Source: Hirudinaria manillensis (taxonomy: Eukaryota > Annelida > Clitellata > Hirudinida > Hirudinidae). From it: 64,000 bases of DNA. The DNA is taken from assembly GCA_034509925.1 (NCBI GenBank), contig CM067528.1, positions 8,966,001 to 9,030,000 on the forward strand, in the 5' to 3' direction. Position numbers and translations under genes: made by a program. Below, piece by piece: positions 12,481-25,010 of the stretch. The notes beneath the pieces were generated by a model that made no database searches, was not told the origin of the DNA, and was given only the letters and a program-made list of their open reading frames with translations. Each line of letters begins with the position of its first letter. Within the stretch, counting starts at the first letter, position 1.

Positions 12481-13306
12481 CTTCTTTTAAGTAGTTTGAT
12501 TTCTAAAAAATGAATTTCAGGCTGAATTTAAAACACGCAAAATAAAGATAACAAAGACCACTGCTCATTGTTAAAAGGTTTGATAAATATACTGTGCAAT
12601 AAAGGTATATTTAAACGTGAATCAATAAAACAATCCATAGCATAGTGAAGCATAAGTTATTAAACCACGTCCTACGGTACATTTATGAGTGAGACGAATA
12701 CAAACTTATTCAAGTTTTCAGAATGTCGTTCGCCTATTAAATTTCTTGATGAAAGAACAGATTTTTAAGTCGCGAGTGATATATGAACGCCTGTTTTGGA
12801 CGAACAGAAAGAAGATTAGGTTAATGATTTTACTTAAAAATACCAAAGCAAGTGTTTTAATAAAACATAGCTATTTTAAAATAGTAATAATGTTAAACAA
12901 ATTTATGATTTGCTTTTATTACATAAAAGCAGTCTCATAATAATCGCTCAGAGCTGCCTTAATTATTTTAAATCAAACATAATAGCAAACAAACATTTAA
13001 TAAAGGTATTTTATAACAATTTTTAATTGCGAAAATATAAAACTTTTTACCTCCCACAAATAAGGTCAGCCGTGATATTTATTTACTCATATGATTTTTG
13101 ATTTGACTGCTCCGGTTACTCGTGAAAGATTGAGGACCATCAGGTTCTTTTCTTATAATTAACTTTTTTAATCACTTGGTTGATAGATTTGACTGACTTA
13201 ATTGCAAGACAAAGCTGACGCCGCCGTAGAGGCAGTTTGACTAAATTTTATTCCATCTAGTGACGATCGTGCTTATATTAGATCTAATTTTCAGGAAAAC
13301 GTCGAA
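12481..13306. promoter_or_regulatory. Divergent promoter region, CNOT4 / V-ATPase subunit a
   Basis: 826 bp between the start codons of two genes transcribed away from each other. A TTTTCAG acceptor-like site at 13288-13294, just ahead of the V-ATPase ATG, suggests a 5' UTR intron on that side. No TATA box or other defined element could be assigned with confidence. Confidence 0.5.
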
Positions 13307-16300
13307 ATGGGTTCTTCTTTTAGAAGTGAGGACATGTCGTTCTGCGACATGTACCTGCACTCAGACGACGCCTACGAGTGCATCAACAGGTTGGGGGAGT
13401 TGGGAATCTGTCAGTTCAAGGATGTAAGTTGAAAAAAATATGTTGGCCACTTTAGACTTTATGTTTCGTTTTGATTTGAAGTCATATACATTAATAGAGT
13501 CATATCATGAACACTGTCTAATAATTAAGATATGTGATGGTTGATATCGTTGTGTAGCATACAGAGTGGCTTTTGTCCTATTGTAATTGACCTGTATTCA
13601 TTCAACTACTGTTTATTCTCTTGTGTCTATTGTCTATTCAAGTCCATGCTTTTCAATTTCTGATGATAAATTAGATGTAAAATATTACATTGTTAATGTG
13701 ATATTATTATTACTACTACTTTTACTGTTATTATTTATGAACTAATTTTTAAGGAACAAAATCATTGACAGATTATATGTTTAAACTGTATTGGTTTACT
13801 TCATGACAACAAGTTTGACAAAAAATGTATTTCGTGATTCCAGATGAACGTCAATGTAAACGTCTTCCAACGTCAGTTTGTCAATGAGATCAGGAAACTG
13901 GATGACCTGGAAAGGATCATAAGTAATCTCAAGTTTATTATTATTTATTATTATTATAACTATCATTTGATAATAATATTTGTATATTAATTATATTTTA
14001 CATAATTGGCTGATATTTGGCTTTATTGCTTGTCTCTTGTAACATACTGCAAGGACTTGCATTCTTTTGTACTAAATATTTTGTTTGGTTGCCTCAACAT
14101 TCCTTATCTCGTTTGACTCAATGTTCTTCAAATTGTAATTAATTCCAAATTGTGTTCTGATTATTCTCATCCACGGCATCACCACTAATGGTATGTTTTT
14201 GTTTTTGCAACTGCAGGGTACTTTGAGGGAGAACTCCAGAAGGAGAACATGGTTCCATTCGAGGAGACGTCGGACAGTCAGGTCCAGGAACAGTCCTTGA
14301 ACGACATGATCGTAAGAACCGCTTCCATCGGTCGTTTTACAATGGGGTCGTGTGTCTCCCATTGGCTGATTCGAATTGATTGCATGCCATTTTTTTCCAA
14401 ACTTCCACCTGATTGGTTTATAATTATTATGTTAGAGCTTTATTGGTGAAAGTTATGTCATCACATTCGCAATCAATGTGGAATCAGTAATCAATGTCAT
14501 TTTTCTCACCATCATCATCATCATCCTCATCATTAACATAATTATTCCAGCAACATCTGGAAAGAATGGAACATTCTGTCAGGGATATGTTTGCCAATGT
14601 AGAGCAGTTGGAGAAGTCACAAAATGAACTGATTGAACTCAGCATCATCCTATCAAAGACCAGAGAGTACTTTGAGGTTTGGCTCATTAATTATTCATTA
14701 ATTAGCCCATTGTTTATTTAAGTTTTTCAAGTGATATTAGCAAGACTTTCCATTACATTCCCCTTCGGTTTAAAGAATAATGCAGTCATCGGAAAGCCGT
14801 CTTAATTTGCCCAATCATTAACATAAATTATTCTAATAAGTCATAATTATTTCCATAATTGCAGAGCATCAGCCCTGAAGTATTAATCCGGGAGGGGTTC
14901 GAGGACGAGCAATCCGGTAGAGCGGCCCTGAGGTTTGCATGTATTATGTTAATTACCTGAATAATGAATATCGTCGGGCGATCTCGCCTCTAGGCTCGGT
15001 GAGAGAGCAAAACTAGAGGAAGGGATGTCTTTGAACGAGTTGTTAATTTATTCATTTGTTAATTTATGCTAATCGACATCGTCCTCAACCAGGTACACGG
15101 TGGGCGTCATGCCGACGGCCAGGATTTACGGCTTCACCAGGTTGCTCTACTTTGCCACGAGAGGTGCTTCGTTCTGCAGGCATTCACCATTTGAGGGTCA
15201 AATGAAGGATCCTGTTACTGTTAGTTGCTATGATTTTATTATTATTGTTATTATTATTATTATTATTAAAATAATATGGTGATAATGTAAATAATAATAT
15301 GACTATAATATGATTATAATAACTATTGTTATAATAATTGTAATACCTGTAATAACAGTATAATCAACAACAATAATAGCAAATATTAAGGATTGATAAT
15401 AATAATTATTATGGATGGATGGATGGATGGATGGGTGGGAGGAATAATAATAATAATTATTATTGTTATATCGGAGCACTGGATGGTATTGTTTCCATGG
15501 TAGTGAACATTTATAATAACTTTTATGCTTACAATTTACAGGGAGGCTTTCATAATTACTCTAAAGTTTACAATTCACAGGGAAACATGGTGGACAAATC
15601 CACTTTCATGGTCCTCTGTTCGGCACAACAACTCCACAACAAGATCAACAAGATCGCAGAGAGGCAAGCTTTGCACTTCTTTCGTTTCTTTGCTCCAGGC
15701 GTTCATCAATTTTTTTTAGAATATAATAAATTAATCCCTAAAATATCTTCAAAAAAATGATATTAATATTAATAAGAGACCTTTAGAGCATCACCATCAA
15801 TCTCAATAATTAATAAATTATATTAATGAAATTAATAAATCACTCACTGGCAAACAATATTATATAATATTGGTCAATAATATTATTTAAAAGCATTCCT
15901 TCAAACCAATAATAATTACGTCTCTTTCTACCAGCTTCCAAGCCACCCTGTACCCGTGCCCAGAGACTGAGGAGGGTAGGATGAGGGCCATCGAGGGTGC
16001 ACAGCAGAGACTCAGGGACTTGGAACTGGTTGGTTACGAGTGTAGTGGTAGTCATTGCTATTATTATTTCTATCATCATCATAATCATCACCATCATCAT
16101 CAACTGGTTGTTAACACTATTGGTGGTGGCATTCTCGTTGTGATGTCATCATCATCATCAATATTGATATGTCATTATTATTACTATTGCATCTGTTCTT
16201 TTCATTGCATTCTTTGCCAATGTTTTCAAAAACGTCATCAGCAACCTCTTTGACAACAACGTCGCCTCTCGTCTCCAGATCCTGAAGAAGTCGCGCGAAT

Positions 16301-19300
16301 CCCGCGAGGACAGCCTGAGGGAGATCGCACGCAACCTGGTCTCCTGGAAGGTCAGGGTCGTCCGGATGAAGGCCTGCTTCCACACTCTGAATCTCTTCAG
16401 GTACGAGAAGAACAGCCTCGTAGGTCAGTGCTACCTACCCACGGCCTACCTGTCCAAAGTCCGCACCCTTTTGAACGTCAGCAAGGTGGGGTAGAGTTGC
16501 TATTATTACTGATTATTATTATTAATATTAATTATTACCAATTATTATTTATTATTATTATTAATATTTATAACGTCCGACACACGAACTGTGACTGTCA
16601 CCTCAAAACTGACAAATGCAAAAACAGCTGCACTACGACCAGTTTGCCAAGATGAGGCTGCTGCTGCTTTTGATAGAATATCGAATGATACTGTCGGTTG
16701 CTATGGTGACATGTGGCAACTGAGGTCAATAACCAGCTGGCTGGGTATTTCCATTAATTTTAGCTTTTCATTTGAGAATTTATTAATAGCACAGACCAAC
16801 AATGTTGTGTTGTTGTTAGCACAGCATAAGTAATTGTTGTTGATGAACCCCAAGATTAGGCCGGCATTTATCATTGAAATTACGCCTGAAATAAAACCTT
16901 GTTATCCGTAGAGGTGATGATGATGATGATTACGGCTGCTTTGATGTTGATTATGATTGCATTGATGACTTCATTGATGATGTTTTGATGTTGTCGTTAT
17001 TATTACTATTAAAGTAGTGATAATGTAAATAATAATATTACTAGTAATAATTATTGCTATAATAATTATAATAGCTGTAACAATGGTTGCAATGGTTACA
17101 ATGCCTTCAGGACCGGGCCAGCAACATCATCACCCCGACCTACTCTAAGGACCTACCCACCTACCACGCCACCAACAAGTTCACAGCTGCCTTTCAGAAC
17201 ATCATCGATGCCTATGGCATTGCCAGCTACAAGGAGATCAATCCAGGTTAAAGGACGATGATGATGATGATGTCTGCAATAAGGATCATTATAAGAATAT
17301 GTCAGCAATAGTTATTTGTCAGACATGTTTGCGATGGTGATTGCAGGTCAACCATAAATTATCAAATAAATTATTGAAAAGAGTACGAGACCTGCTTTCG
17401 CTCGACCATCCATCAATCCATCCATCCATCCATTGCCTTATTCTTTCAATGATTTCATCCTCCTTTCCTTCCAGCCGTCTTCTCGATCATCACCTTCCCC
17501 TTCCTCTTCTCCGTCATGTTCGGCGACGCCGGACACGGTTTCCTGATGCTCCTGTTTGCCATTTACCTGGTATTGAACGAGAGAAAGATCCAGATGGCTG
17601 CAGACAAGAGCGAGGTGAGCGGGGACTAAAAATAACTTTTAAAGGTCGTGGGTCGTCATTGGCAACACATCTTTATCTTCAAAGTTGCTGTTTCAAAGCC
17701 ATGATGCTGTTAGCATTAACATGTCAAACGTGTTAATGACCTTCACGAGCATCATCATCATCACCACCTTCTCCCTCTTAATGTTGTAGATCCTGAACAT
17801 CATCTTCAGCGGTCGTTACATGATCCTCCTGATGAGCATCTTCAGCATCTACTCGGGCTTCATGTATAACGACTTCTTCTCGCGACCGATAGCCTTGCGC
17901 TCGTCGACCTGGAAGATTGTTTACGAGTGGGTGGACGCATTTTGTTTTTATCTTTGCACTGGTTTTTGTTTTGTTTTTTTGAGGGGGAGGAATGAAAAGA
18001 ATTTGAGGACATTATTGGATTTTTTTAATTAGCTGTTTATTGTTTGTTATTCTTTATTATTCTTTGAGTTTATCAACAGAGAATTTAAAAAACGATTTGT
18101 CGTATTTCTAGCAATGACTATTTGGAGCATCATCCATCATCCATGCTGGATCCTAACAACCCCAATGTGACCTCAGGAGTCTACCCCTTCGGCCTTGACC
18201 CTGTAAGACTATGACTGATGTTTCGTAACCTTGTTTCCCTTGATCACTATTTTAGTGCTCATCATTGTCAATATGACAGCGCATAAACAATCATATTACA
18301 ATAATAATATCATCTCGTCAGTAAATAAAATAGCTGAGTATCTATTTATCGCAACAACTGCCATCTTCATCGTGATCATCAGAAAAATAAATAAAAATCA
18401 AATTTCTTCACCAGGTCTGGAAACTTGCCGAGAACCAAATCACGTTCACCAACTCCTACAAGAAGAAGTTGTCCGTCATTTTCGGTGTCGCACAGATGAC
18501 TTTGGGCGTCATCATTGGACTCTTCAACCACGTGTGAGTGCCGCGACGATAGGCATAATCATCATCGCAAATCTCATTATCATCATTGTATGTAACGGTC
18601 ATCATCATCATCTTGCAATTGCAGCCACTTCAAGAAGTACGCGAACATCATCTGCGAGTTCATACCCATGCTGCTCTTCCTGATGTGCCTCTTTGGATAC
18701 CTCAGCGCTCTCATCTTTGCTAAGTGGATTATTGCTCCCACAGGCTCCTCCTACTACGACTGCTCGCCCAACCTCCTGATTGGTTAGTTTGCCTTCGGAG
18801 CTGAGTCGTCGACGGACAGATCGAAAGCAATAGACTTGCACGAGAGGGACAGCAATTTATTGCCGCTTTTGTAAATCAAAATTGGCGGAATGATATTAAA
18901 ATAACGATAATTATTATTAAAATGAATAATATCAACTGTAATTGCATCACTCACTTCAGACTTCATCAACATGTTCATGATGAAATACGAAAAGAAAGAT
19001 GATCCCAAGGCCTGTCCGACCACCTGGTTCCCCGGACAGGTGCGTGATGATGATGATGATTGCGACAATGATGATGATGATGATGACGACGACAACAATA
19101 ATTTTTGTTTACATTTTCATTTGAATTCCAGCAACAATTACAAATTACTCTAGTAGTGGTGGCTGTTATGTGTGCCTTGTGGCTCCTCTTCAGTAAACCG
19201 ATCTATCTGCTCATCAGGGACAAGATCAGGAAGAACAAAACAACGGTTTGCATCAAACTGTGTTGTTGTTGATGATGATGATGACAGAAACATCCTTAGC

Positions 19301-20840
19301 AAGTTGATAAGTCACACTGTAGTTTAGCCATCACCTCAGGCTTCCCTTATTCATAGTGATTAATGGACGAGAGTAAAGCAAAATATGAGAATTGCAATTG
19401 ATATTTTCATTGATAAATACTTGATGATATCACTTAATGAAACCATTATCATCATCATCACCATCATTGCTTTTCCAGACCCATCGGCACCTGGTGGAGG
19501 ACGATGGCGTGCTAGTCAATAGCACCAATCACCTGGTGCCCGATGACAGGAGGATGTCCAATCAGGAGAGGGGAGATCTAATGAGCAGCCTTGCCCTTCA
19601 CAACGACCAGGTGCTCCTTGGATCCATGACCCACTCGGTGGATTTTGAAGCAAACTCCAGCTCCAGTGTCGATGACCACGATCACGAGGTTAGCGAAGGG
19701 CAGGTCTTTTGACGACATTAAATTGAGCAATTGAGCTATTATAGTTCCTCTCTACGCGATTGGCTGACGCGAATGCCCCGTCCCATACGATTGGTGGACC
19801 TAAATATTTTGTGCCACTCCATTGGCCGGCTTAAATATTTTGTCTCGGTCGACCTAGACGCTAAACGTTCCACTTGATTGCCAAAACAGCCCTTCGAGTT
19901 CGGGGAGGTGATGATCCACCAGGCCATTCATACCATCGAGTTCTGCCTCGGTTGCATCTCGCATACGGCTTCCTACCTCAGATTGTGGGCACTCAGTCTG
20001 GCCCATGCACGTGAGTCTAAAATTAGCAATTACGACCTAAACAATTTATCGATTTAAATAAAAAATATTAATAGTAAAATAATTTAATCTAAATAGTCGC
20101 ATGAATTACCAAGTGATTACGCAATTAAATCGAATTAATACTTTAAATAAAAATAATGCTTGTAATTATGAATCGGGAATGCATCGGGTCGAGTCGGTGA
20201 CTTGCCTTCAAAAAACGTGTTTAGTCGAGTGGTGATTATTGATTCAATATTGTTTTTTATTTTATATAATTATTTATTTTTCAATATTATCACGTAAATT
20301 TAATATTAATACTATAAAAAATATTTAAAATTTAATATCAATACTACAAAAAGTATTTAATATTAATACTAAAAACAAAGTATTAAATTTTAAATATCAC
20401 CAACCTAAACTGCTTCTCTCTTACAACTGCAGAGTTGTCAGAGGTGCTCTGGGTGATGGTTCTCAGGACGGCCCTGAAGCAGACGGAGTTTGCGAAAGGT
20501 GTCTTCTTCCTCTTCGGCATCTTCGCCCCGTTTGCCGTCCTCAGCGTCGTCATCCTCATCCTCATGGAGGGACTCTCCGCCTTCTTGCACACCCTTCGTC
20601 TCCATTGGTCGGTTTATTGACGAGTTTAATTTATGTCGTCGTGATTTTTATTGCCAATTAATTATCGTACAAATCGACTATTATGTTTTTTTTTATAGTG
20701 GTTCCAAATATTTGCCGTGGTACTTAATATTCATGATTATCTCCTTTAGGGTGGAGTTTAACAGCAAGTTCTACCAGGGGGAGGGGCATCCCTTTGAGCC
20801 GTTCAGCTTCGAGCACATCCTCAAGCAGAGCATGGACTGA
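13307..20840 (+). CDS. ATP6V0A: V-type proton ATPase 116 kDa subunit a
   Basis: Twenty-one exons: 13307-13423, 13844-13922, 14217-14311, 14551-14676, 14865-14932, 15093-15219, 15581-15663, 15935-16028, 16279-16485, 17111-17246, 17475-17614, 17790-17926, 18112-18202, 18415-18533, 18625-18782, 18960-19039, 19132-19245, 19479-19688, 19890-20010, 20433-20607, 20750-20840. All phases close: 855 residues, normal for the family. This subunit of the membrane V0 sector forms the proton half-channels. Visible: the N-terminal cytosolic domain ([38 protein letters not shown]), then the membrane half ([46 protein letters not shown]-like [20 protein letters not shown]). The invariant [20 protein letters not shown] in exons 19-20 holds the arginine essential for proton transport (Vph1 R735). 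It ends with FSFEHILKQ. The loop coded by exon 18 ([10 protein letters not shown]...) is long and acidic. Confidence 0.95.
15230..15420. repeat. ATT/AAT-rich microsatellite and ATGG repeat in V-ATPase intron 6
   Basis: Imperfect (ATT)n/(AAT)n tracts, followed at about 15411-15436 by a (GATG)n run. Similar ATC/ATT trinucleotide runs fill other introns of this gene (16065-16170, 16500-16570, 16915-16990, 19040-19090), which shows broad simple-sequence expansion in introns. Confidence 0.7.
15664..15934 (+). other. GC-AG intron in the V-ATPase subunit a gene
   Basis: The 5' splice site reads GAGAG|GCAAGC and the 3' site TCTACCAG|C. The exon junction gives [15 protein letters not shown], co-linear with the family (KICEGFRASLYPCPE in vertebrates). 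No GT lies within 20 bp that would keep the frame. GC with a following AAG is the known minor variant of U2-type donors. Confidence 0.8.
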
Positions 20841-22690
20841 CCTCGGATCGGTTCATGAATATTAATAAGCGGAATGTTAATTTGCGGTCCTCCTGGTTCA
20901 AGAATTTTTTTCCCGGAAGTGGTGATGGAACTATGATAGAATTAATTGTAATTATCGATTATTATTTGAAAATAATAAGAGAAAAGAATTAAAATTGTAA
21001 TTTATTGGAATTGTCTTTTGTCGTTGGGTTGACGTTTTATGACGTGATGACTTTACATGCGGTTTTATTATTTATCGTTTTTGTTATTAAATTTATTATT
21101 ATTGATATTATTATTATTATTATTATTTATAATTAAACAAAGAACTTTGTTATTACGGGGTCAATAGTCGGTCGAAATCGGTATGCGATTGTGAATTTTG
21201 TCACGCTCCGATTGGTCTATTCAAACTCCTTCCTATGGCATTTGATTGATTCGTGCTCTTCATTGTTTACTTGTGGACTGTTGTTGTGACTTGAGTTTTA
21301 TGAATGGGTGCAAGACTCATGTCATGTCGTTCAGATGGGTGGCTTTAACAACTACTGAAAACAATTACCTGCTCGTTCAGTTGCACCACAGCTTGATTGT
21401 TTTAAAGCATCCCAGAAGGATGCACAAAGGAGAGAGTTGCTCGCATGTAATCTCTGAATCAGGCTCTCGTTGCTGCAGTTAGATCCAAAGCCCGGATTTC
21501 GCTCCACGTTTCCGGAATCTTTTGTTTGTTTGTCGAGATTTTGTGAACTTCGTGGTAGATGTTTACGTTTAACTTCCGATTGCATCCCCTGTTCAGCTTC
21601 CCTTCGTCACGTGTTGGCTTCATGGTAAGATATTGGTCGAGTTGTTGCCATGGTGATTTTGATGTCGTTTATTTGCTGCATGAGTTACGCCTGGAAACAG
21701 ATTGGTATGTTGTGCATTGCTTCGTCGAAACGTCTGGGATGGGCCTCTATCGCCCCTACCCAACCCCCAAAAAATGAGGGGCACTCAATTGTGTCTCCTT
21801 CAATACAGCCTGAAGTATTAGAGGTCACTTGAGGTTAAAAGGTTTATTGAATTATTTTTTATTTCTGAAATACTCGTTGACCTCTTCCAGAATGTTGTAA
21901 AAGTTTATTATTGTTATTATTATTGTAAATGTTATTATTATGATATGGTATTTGTTCTGCATTTATCTGCCTGAGATGTCAGGGTTGACCTTTTGACGCA
22001 CTTTTTTTTTCTTGGTTTGACCCAAATTCGAATCAAATGAGTCTGTCTGTTTTGTAAGGAATTGGTGGTTTATAGTTAACAATGAAGTTATACTGCAGGC
22101 ACTGCTTGACTATTTTTGATAATATTAAATAATATTTAACATGATTTACCAGTAACCTTTGACATCAGACTGCAAGATGACCTCAGTGACCTTAAACAGC
22201 TGTTGTTCTGCTTTGCATGACAAGCAAATGTGTCAAAAGCAATTTGGCTTACAATGGTCTGCTATGGTCTTTGGACTTTGTCATTCGTTCTACAGTTTCT
22301 CTTTCAATCTTGGCTGATGGCGGTGTTTTTAACTATGCGAGGAAGTTTGTCAAAGGTAATGTTCTAATTTGTTTAATTTCACGTTTAAGACGTATATTTT
22401 TTGGAGGTTTTAATATTTTATTCAGAAGAATTGAGGTTTTAATAGTTTTAATTAACCATTTTCGCCTTGATTGGAATTATTCTTGCTCAGTTTCCATGCC
22501 CGGCTTTAGACGATTAGAAAGAAATGCTTCCTGGATTGAAGACTCCATGCCGGAGAAGTTTTTGTAATAAGTCGTGATATTAACAAAATTAATTTGTAGA
22601 AGATAAACTTATCTTTTAATTAATTATTAAAAGTTGGTTTTGTTAATTTTGACATTCGCTGAAATTTTCAATAGCGATGGTTTTATTGAC
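20841..22690. other. Spacer downstream of the V-ATPase gene
   Basis: About 1.85 kb. The proximal part is presumably 3' UTR. Several open frames of 60-116 codons occur on the plus strand (for example 22217-22567), but none has a recognisable domain or a phase-consistent splice partner. A (TTA)n microsatellite lies at about 21080-21130. Nothing else recognised. Confidence 0.4.
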
Positions 22691-23075
22691 TTGAGGTGCC
22701 CAGCCACGCGTTGCTGTGGCTCAATATTATTAATTTAAAAAAAAAATAAAGTTAGCACACATCTTCTAATATGTTTATTTTTGCAATGCTTGCGGGTAAA
22801 CAATATTTTTAGTTTTTCCGTTCTCGGTATAAATGTGGAGAAAAGTCAGGTTTGCTCTAGGACACAACATGCGAGGAGCCGTCTGTGCCTACATCCAAAT
22901 CATACAATTCTAAAGATTGTCCCTGAGCTTTATTTATTGTGATTGCAAACGCCAATCTTATTGGGAATTGCAATCTTTTAAACTGAAATGGAACATCCGT
23001 CGGTATCATGGGGATGCGAGGAATGAAGACATCTTCACCTTTCATAGATCCTGTCAAGATTGTTGCTTCTAGGAC

Positions 23076-24322
23076 TGTTATATCGTTCTGGAGCTCCAAT
23101 CTTCTCCCAAGTGTCGAAGTTGATGATGGTCCAGCTGCATTTCAATCTTGGTGCCACCAAAATCAATTTCGGCAAATTTTCTGTTTCCTTTCCTCTGGTT
23201 GTTCTCAATCTTCTTCACTCTCATCTTCTTCGGACAACTCTTCGCCAGATGAGTCGTCTCGTCACAGATGAAACATTTCCGTGCAGTTGAAGGTCGGACA
23301 GGTTCTTTGCTAGGGAACGCTGGTCGAGGCTTCTTCTTTCTGCTGTTTCTCTGCACTGCTTGTATGACATTCGGAACCTCTTCGATGATGTTCGAATCGT
23401 TTCGCAATGACACCAAGTGTTCACACTCCTGGCACAAATCCCTCAATGTGCAATCTGGTTGCGACTCTATCTTTTGAAGCAACCTTGTCCGAAACTCTGC
23501 ATACATCTTCTTCTTCAGCCCCGCAACGAACAGTAGGCATTTAAACTGATTTGCTGTCATCGTATTTGCCTGTGCTAATTCTGCTAGCCTGTTCACGTTC
23601 GCAGAGTAACTTTTGAAGTTCAAATCTAGAGCCTCCACTTGAATTGCGTTATAGCGTCGTCGGAAGAGACTAACCTGCTCTCCAAACAATGATTCTAGGT
23701 TCTCCCTGATTTCGTTGTACTTCAAATCTTTTGTTGACTGCGGTCGGATGTGAGCTCTGAAGATATTGTACACCTCTGTGTCGAGTTTCGTGAGGAGAAT
23801 CTTGGCTTTGTCTTCGTCGGACAGTAGTGATCCGTGAGAGGCTACTGCATCTTCAAAACACTCTATCCAAGCTGTGAATGTGCCGCCACATTCGGGGTCA
23901 AACTTGAACATTTGGGTCTTGCTGATCAGTTCTTCCCCATGGCGATTTGTGGAGTTAGATACCGCTATCTTCTCCAACAGTTGCAACAAAACGTCGTCTC
24001 TCTTCTTAGACTCTTCATTTCGGAGACGATTTTCTTCATCGCGGCGGCGATTTTCTTCGTCGCGGCGGCGATTTTCTTCAAGGAACATCGTCATCAACGA
24101 AACGAGTTTATCCTCCGATCCCATCCTCGTCGCCAAATATGTTATATCGTTCAATCGAAGGATAACTAGTCTAAGACAAACGTTTAAGTAGCTTTATTCA
24201 CTAATCACAGTATTACGACATCGAGAGACCAGAGAGCGAAAGCGGAATAGCCACGAGGCTATTTAGTGGCCTTACACAATAGGATTGCCGCGCCTCGCTC
24301 CTATTGGTGCGCCACCACAACA
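23076..24322 (-). mobile_element. Internally deleted Ty3/Gypsy-type LTR element inside the Helitron
   Basis: The element lies on the minus strand. The 5' LTR is 24140-24322 (183 bp; starts TGTTG, ends ATAACA) and is followed by TATTTGGCGACGAGG, in the position of a primer-binding site, and then by gag. Only the last 13 bp of the 3' LTR remain (23076-23088, GAACGATATAACA). A 5-bp target duplication flanks it: AGGAC at 23071-23075 and at 24323-24327. The interior stops inside the protease region, so RT, RNase H, integrase and most of the 3' LTR have been lost. Confidence 0.88.
23078..24124 (-). CDS. Gag-like polyprotein fragment of the LTR element
   Basis: 348-codon frame; the start is the first ATG after the primer-binding-site region. 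An N-terminal charged coiled stretch carries tandem EENRRRD-type repeats. A Ty3-type capsid-like region follows (FKFDPECGGTFTAWIECFED), then one CCHC zinc knuckle, CFICDETTHLAKSC (about residue 300). The frame continues into the start of an aspartic protease (EIDFGGTKIEMQLD) and breaks just where the catalytic D-T-G motif should complete. The following bases, read in another frame, still look like protease, so a short deletion removed the active-site turn. It ends at a TAA formed by the LTR remnant. Non-functional without pol. Confidence 0.8.
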   Translation of the reverse strand: MGSEDKLVSLMTMFLEENRRRDEENRRRDEENRLRNEESKKRDDVLLQLLEKIAVSNSTNRHGEELISKTQMFKFDPECGGTFTAWIECFEDAVASHGSLLSDEDKAKILLTKLDTEVYNIFRAHIRPQSTKDLKYNEIRENLESLFGEQVSLFRRRYNAIQVEALDLNFKSYSANVNRLAELAQANTMTANQFKCLLFVAGLKKKMYAEFRTRLLQKIESQPDCTLRDLCQECEHLVSLRNDSNIIEEVPNVIQAVQRNSRKKKPRPAFPSKEPVRPSTARKCFICDETTHLAKSCPKKMRVKKIENNQRKGNRKFAEIDFGGTKIEMQLDHHQLRHLGEDWSSRTI

Positions 24323-25010
24323 AGGACATTGCTCATTAATGCTCTCACTGCAAGCCGCGTGCCTCAAAGCTTTGGCTGGTTGATATTTCGCAACGTGATA
24401 ATCGGCACGCCGACTTTTAATTACAGTACATATTATGGCATCCATGGAAGATCGAGTGAATTCAAAAATTCTATTAGATACTGAACTGCTTCATCTGCTT
24501 CCACAACAGTGTCGATTGACTTACATGTGAATGTCTCGCTTTGAATATTTGACTGAATGATATAGTTCAGTTCATAGACGTCTTTGTTTTTTGGCCGCAA
24601 GAATAGTTCGTTCACTCAGCCTATCATGATTCCTGTAATTGGTTTGAATATTTGGAAATACTTTTTCAACCAATTCTTCTTTTGAATTCACTAAATTACA
24701 AAAGTTCTGAGGCAAGGAAATTCGTCTTGAGATAAGGTCAACCGGCACCGTTCCAATTTCCAGTGGTTGGTGCGAGAATATCTCAGCTGATCGATCGTTT
24801 TGTAGCTGGACACGCACATTTGTAGCTAATTTCAACTAATTTTAGCTAATTTTAATGCCGCAAAGTAGAATATTTAATAAAAAATAACAGGCACGAATTT
24901 ATTTCGTTCGCTGAAGTCGATAGATGAATTACAGGTAGTACCTTGCCTGAAATCTTCTGCAAGCAATATTACTGCATTCCCAAATGGATTCTTTTTTTTT
25001 AAATTTTTAT

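Larger units (their letters stand above)
22690..25010 (-). mobile_element. Decayed Helitron (3' part with PIF1-type helicase)
   Basis: Minus-strand fragments match the C-terminal half of a Helitron RepHel helicase in order: FGNAVILLAEDFRQ (about 24920-24990; Walker B/motif II region), LATNVRVQLQNDRSAEIF (24780-24835), then FCNLV, VFPNIQTNYRNHD and LRPKNKDVYELN. Beyond an insertion come IPRIPMIPTDVPFQFKRLQF, AFAITINKAQGQSLE (helicase motif VI region, 22905-22960) and a tail ending near 22778. Stops and frameshifts show it is dead. Downstream at 22703-22720 is an 18-nt imperfect hairpin (GCCACAGCAACGCGTGGC on the minus strand) followed by GGGCACCTCAAG, which resembles a Helitron 3' terminus. 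The 5' half (Rep HUH domain) is missing. Confidence 0.85.
22778..25010 (-). pseudogene. Helitron helicase pseudogene, split by a retroelement
   Basis: Remains of the PIF1-like helicase frame of the Helitron. The coding remains lie on both sides of the LTR element: about 24323-25010 (N-terminal side) and 22778-23075 (C-terminal side). The reading is broken by several frameshifts and stops besides the insertion, so it cannot give a functional helicase. Confidence 0.8.

Noticed and set aside
12689-12940. 83-codon ORF in the CNOT4/V-ATPase spacer
   Set aside because: Low-complexity Ile/Lys-rich translation expected of AT-rich DNA; upstream of both start codons.
16621-16720. Possible extra V-ATPase exon (LHYDQFAKM-like frame after a CAG)
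   Set aside because: Joining exon 9 (ends 16485) directly to exon 10 (starts 17111) keeps phase and fits the family without a gap; the frame here soon reaches a stop and has no donor in phase.
22217-22567. 116-codon plus-strand ORF in the V-ATPase downstream spacer
   Set aside because: No motif, AT-rich composition, lies in a region of TE remnants and probable 3' UTR.
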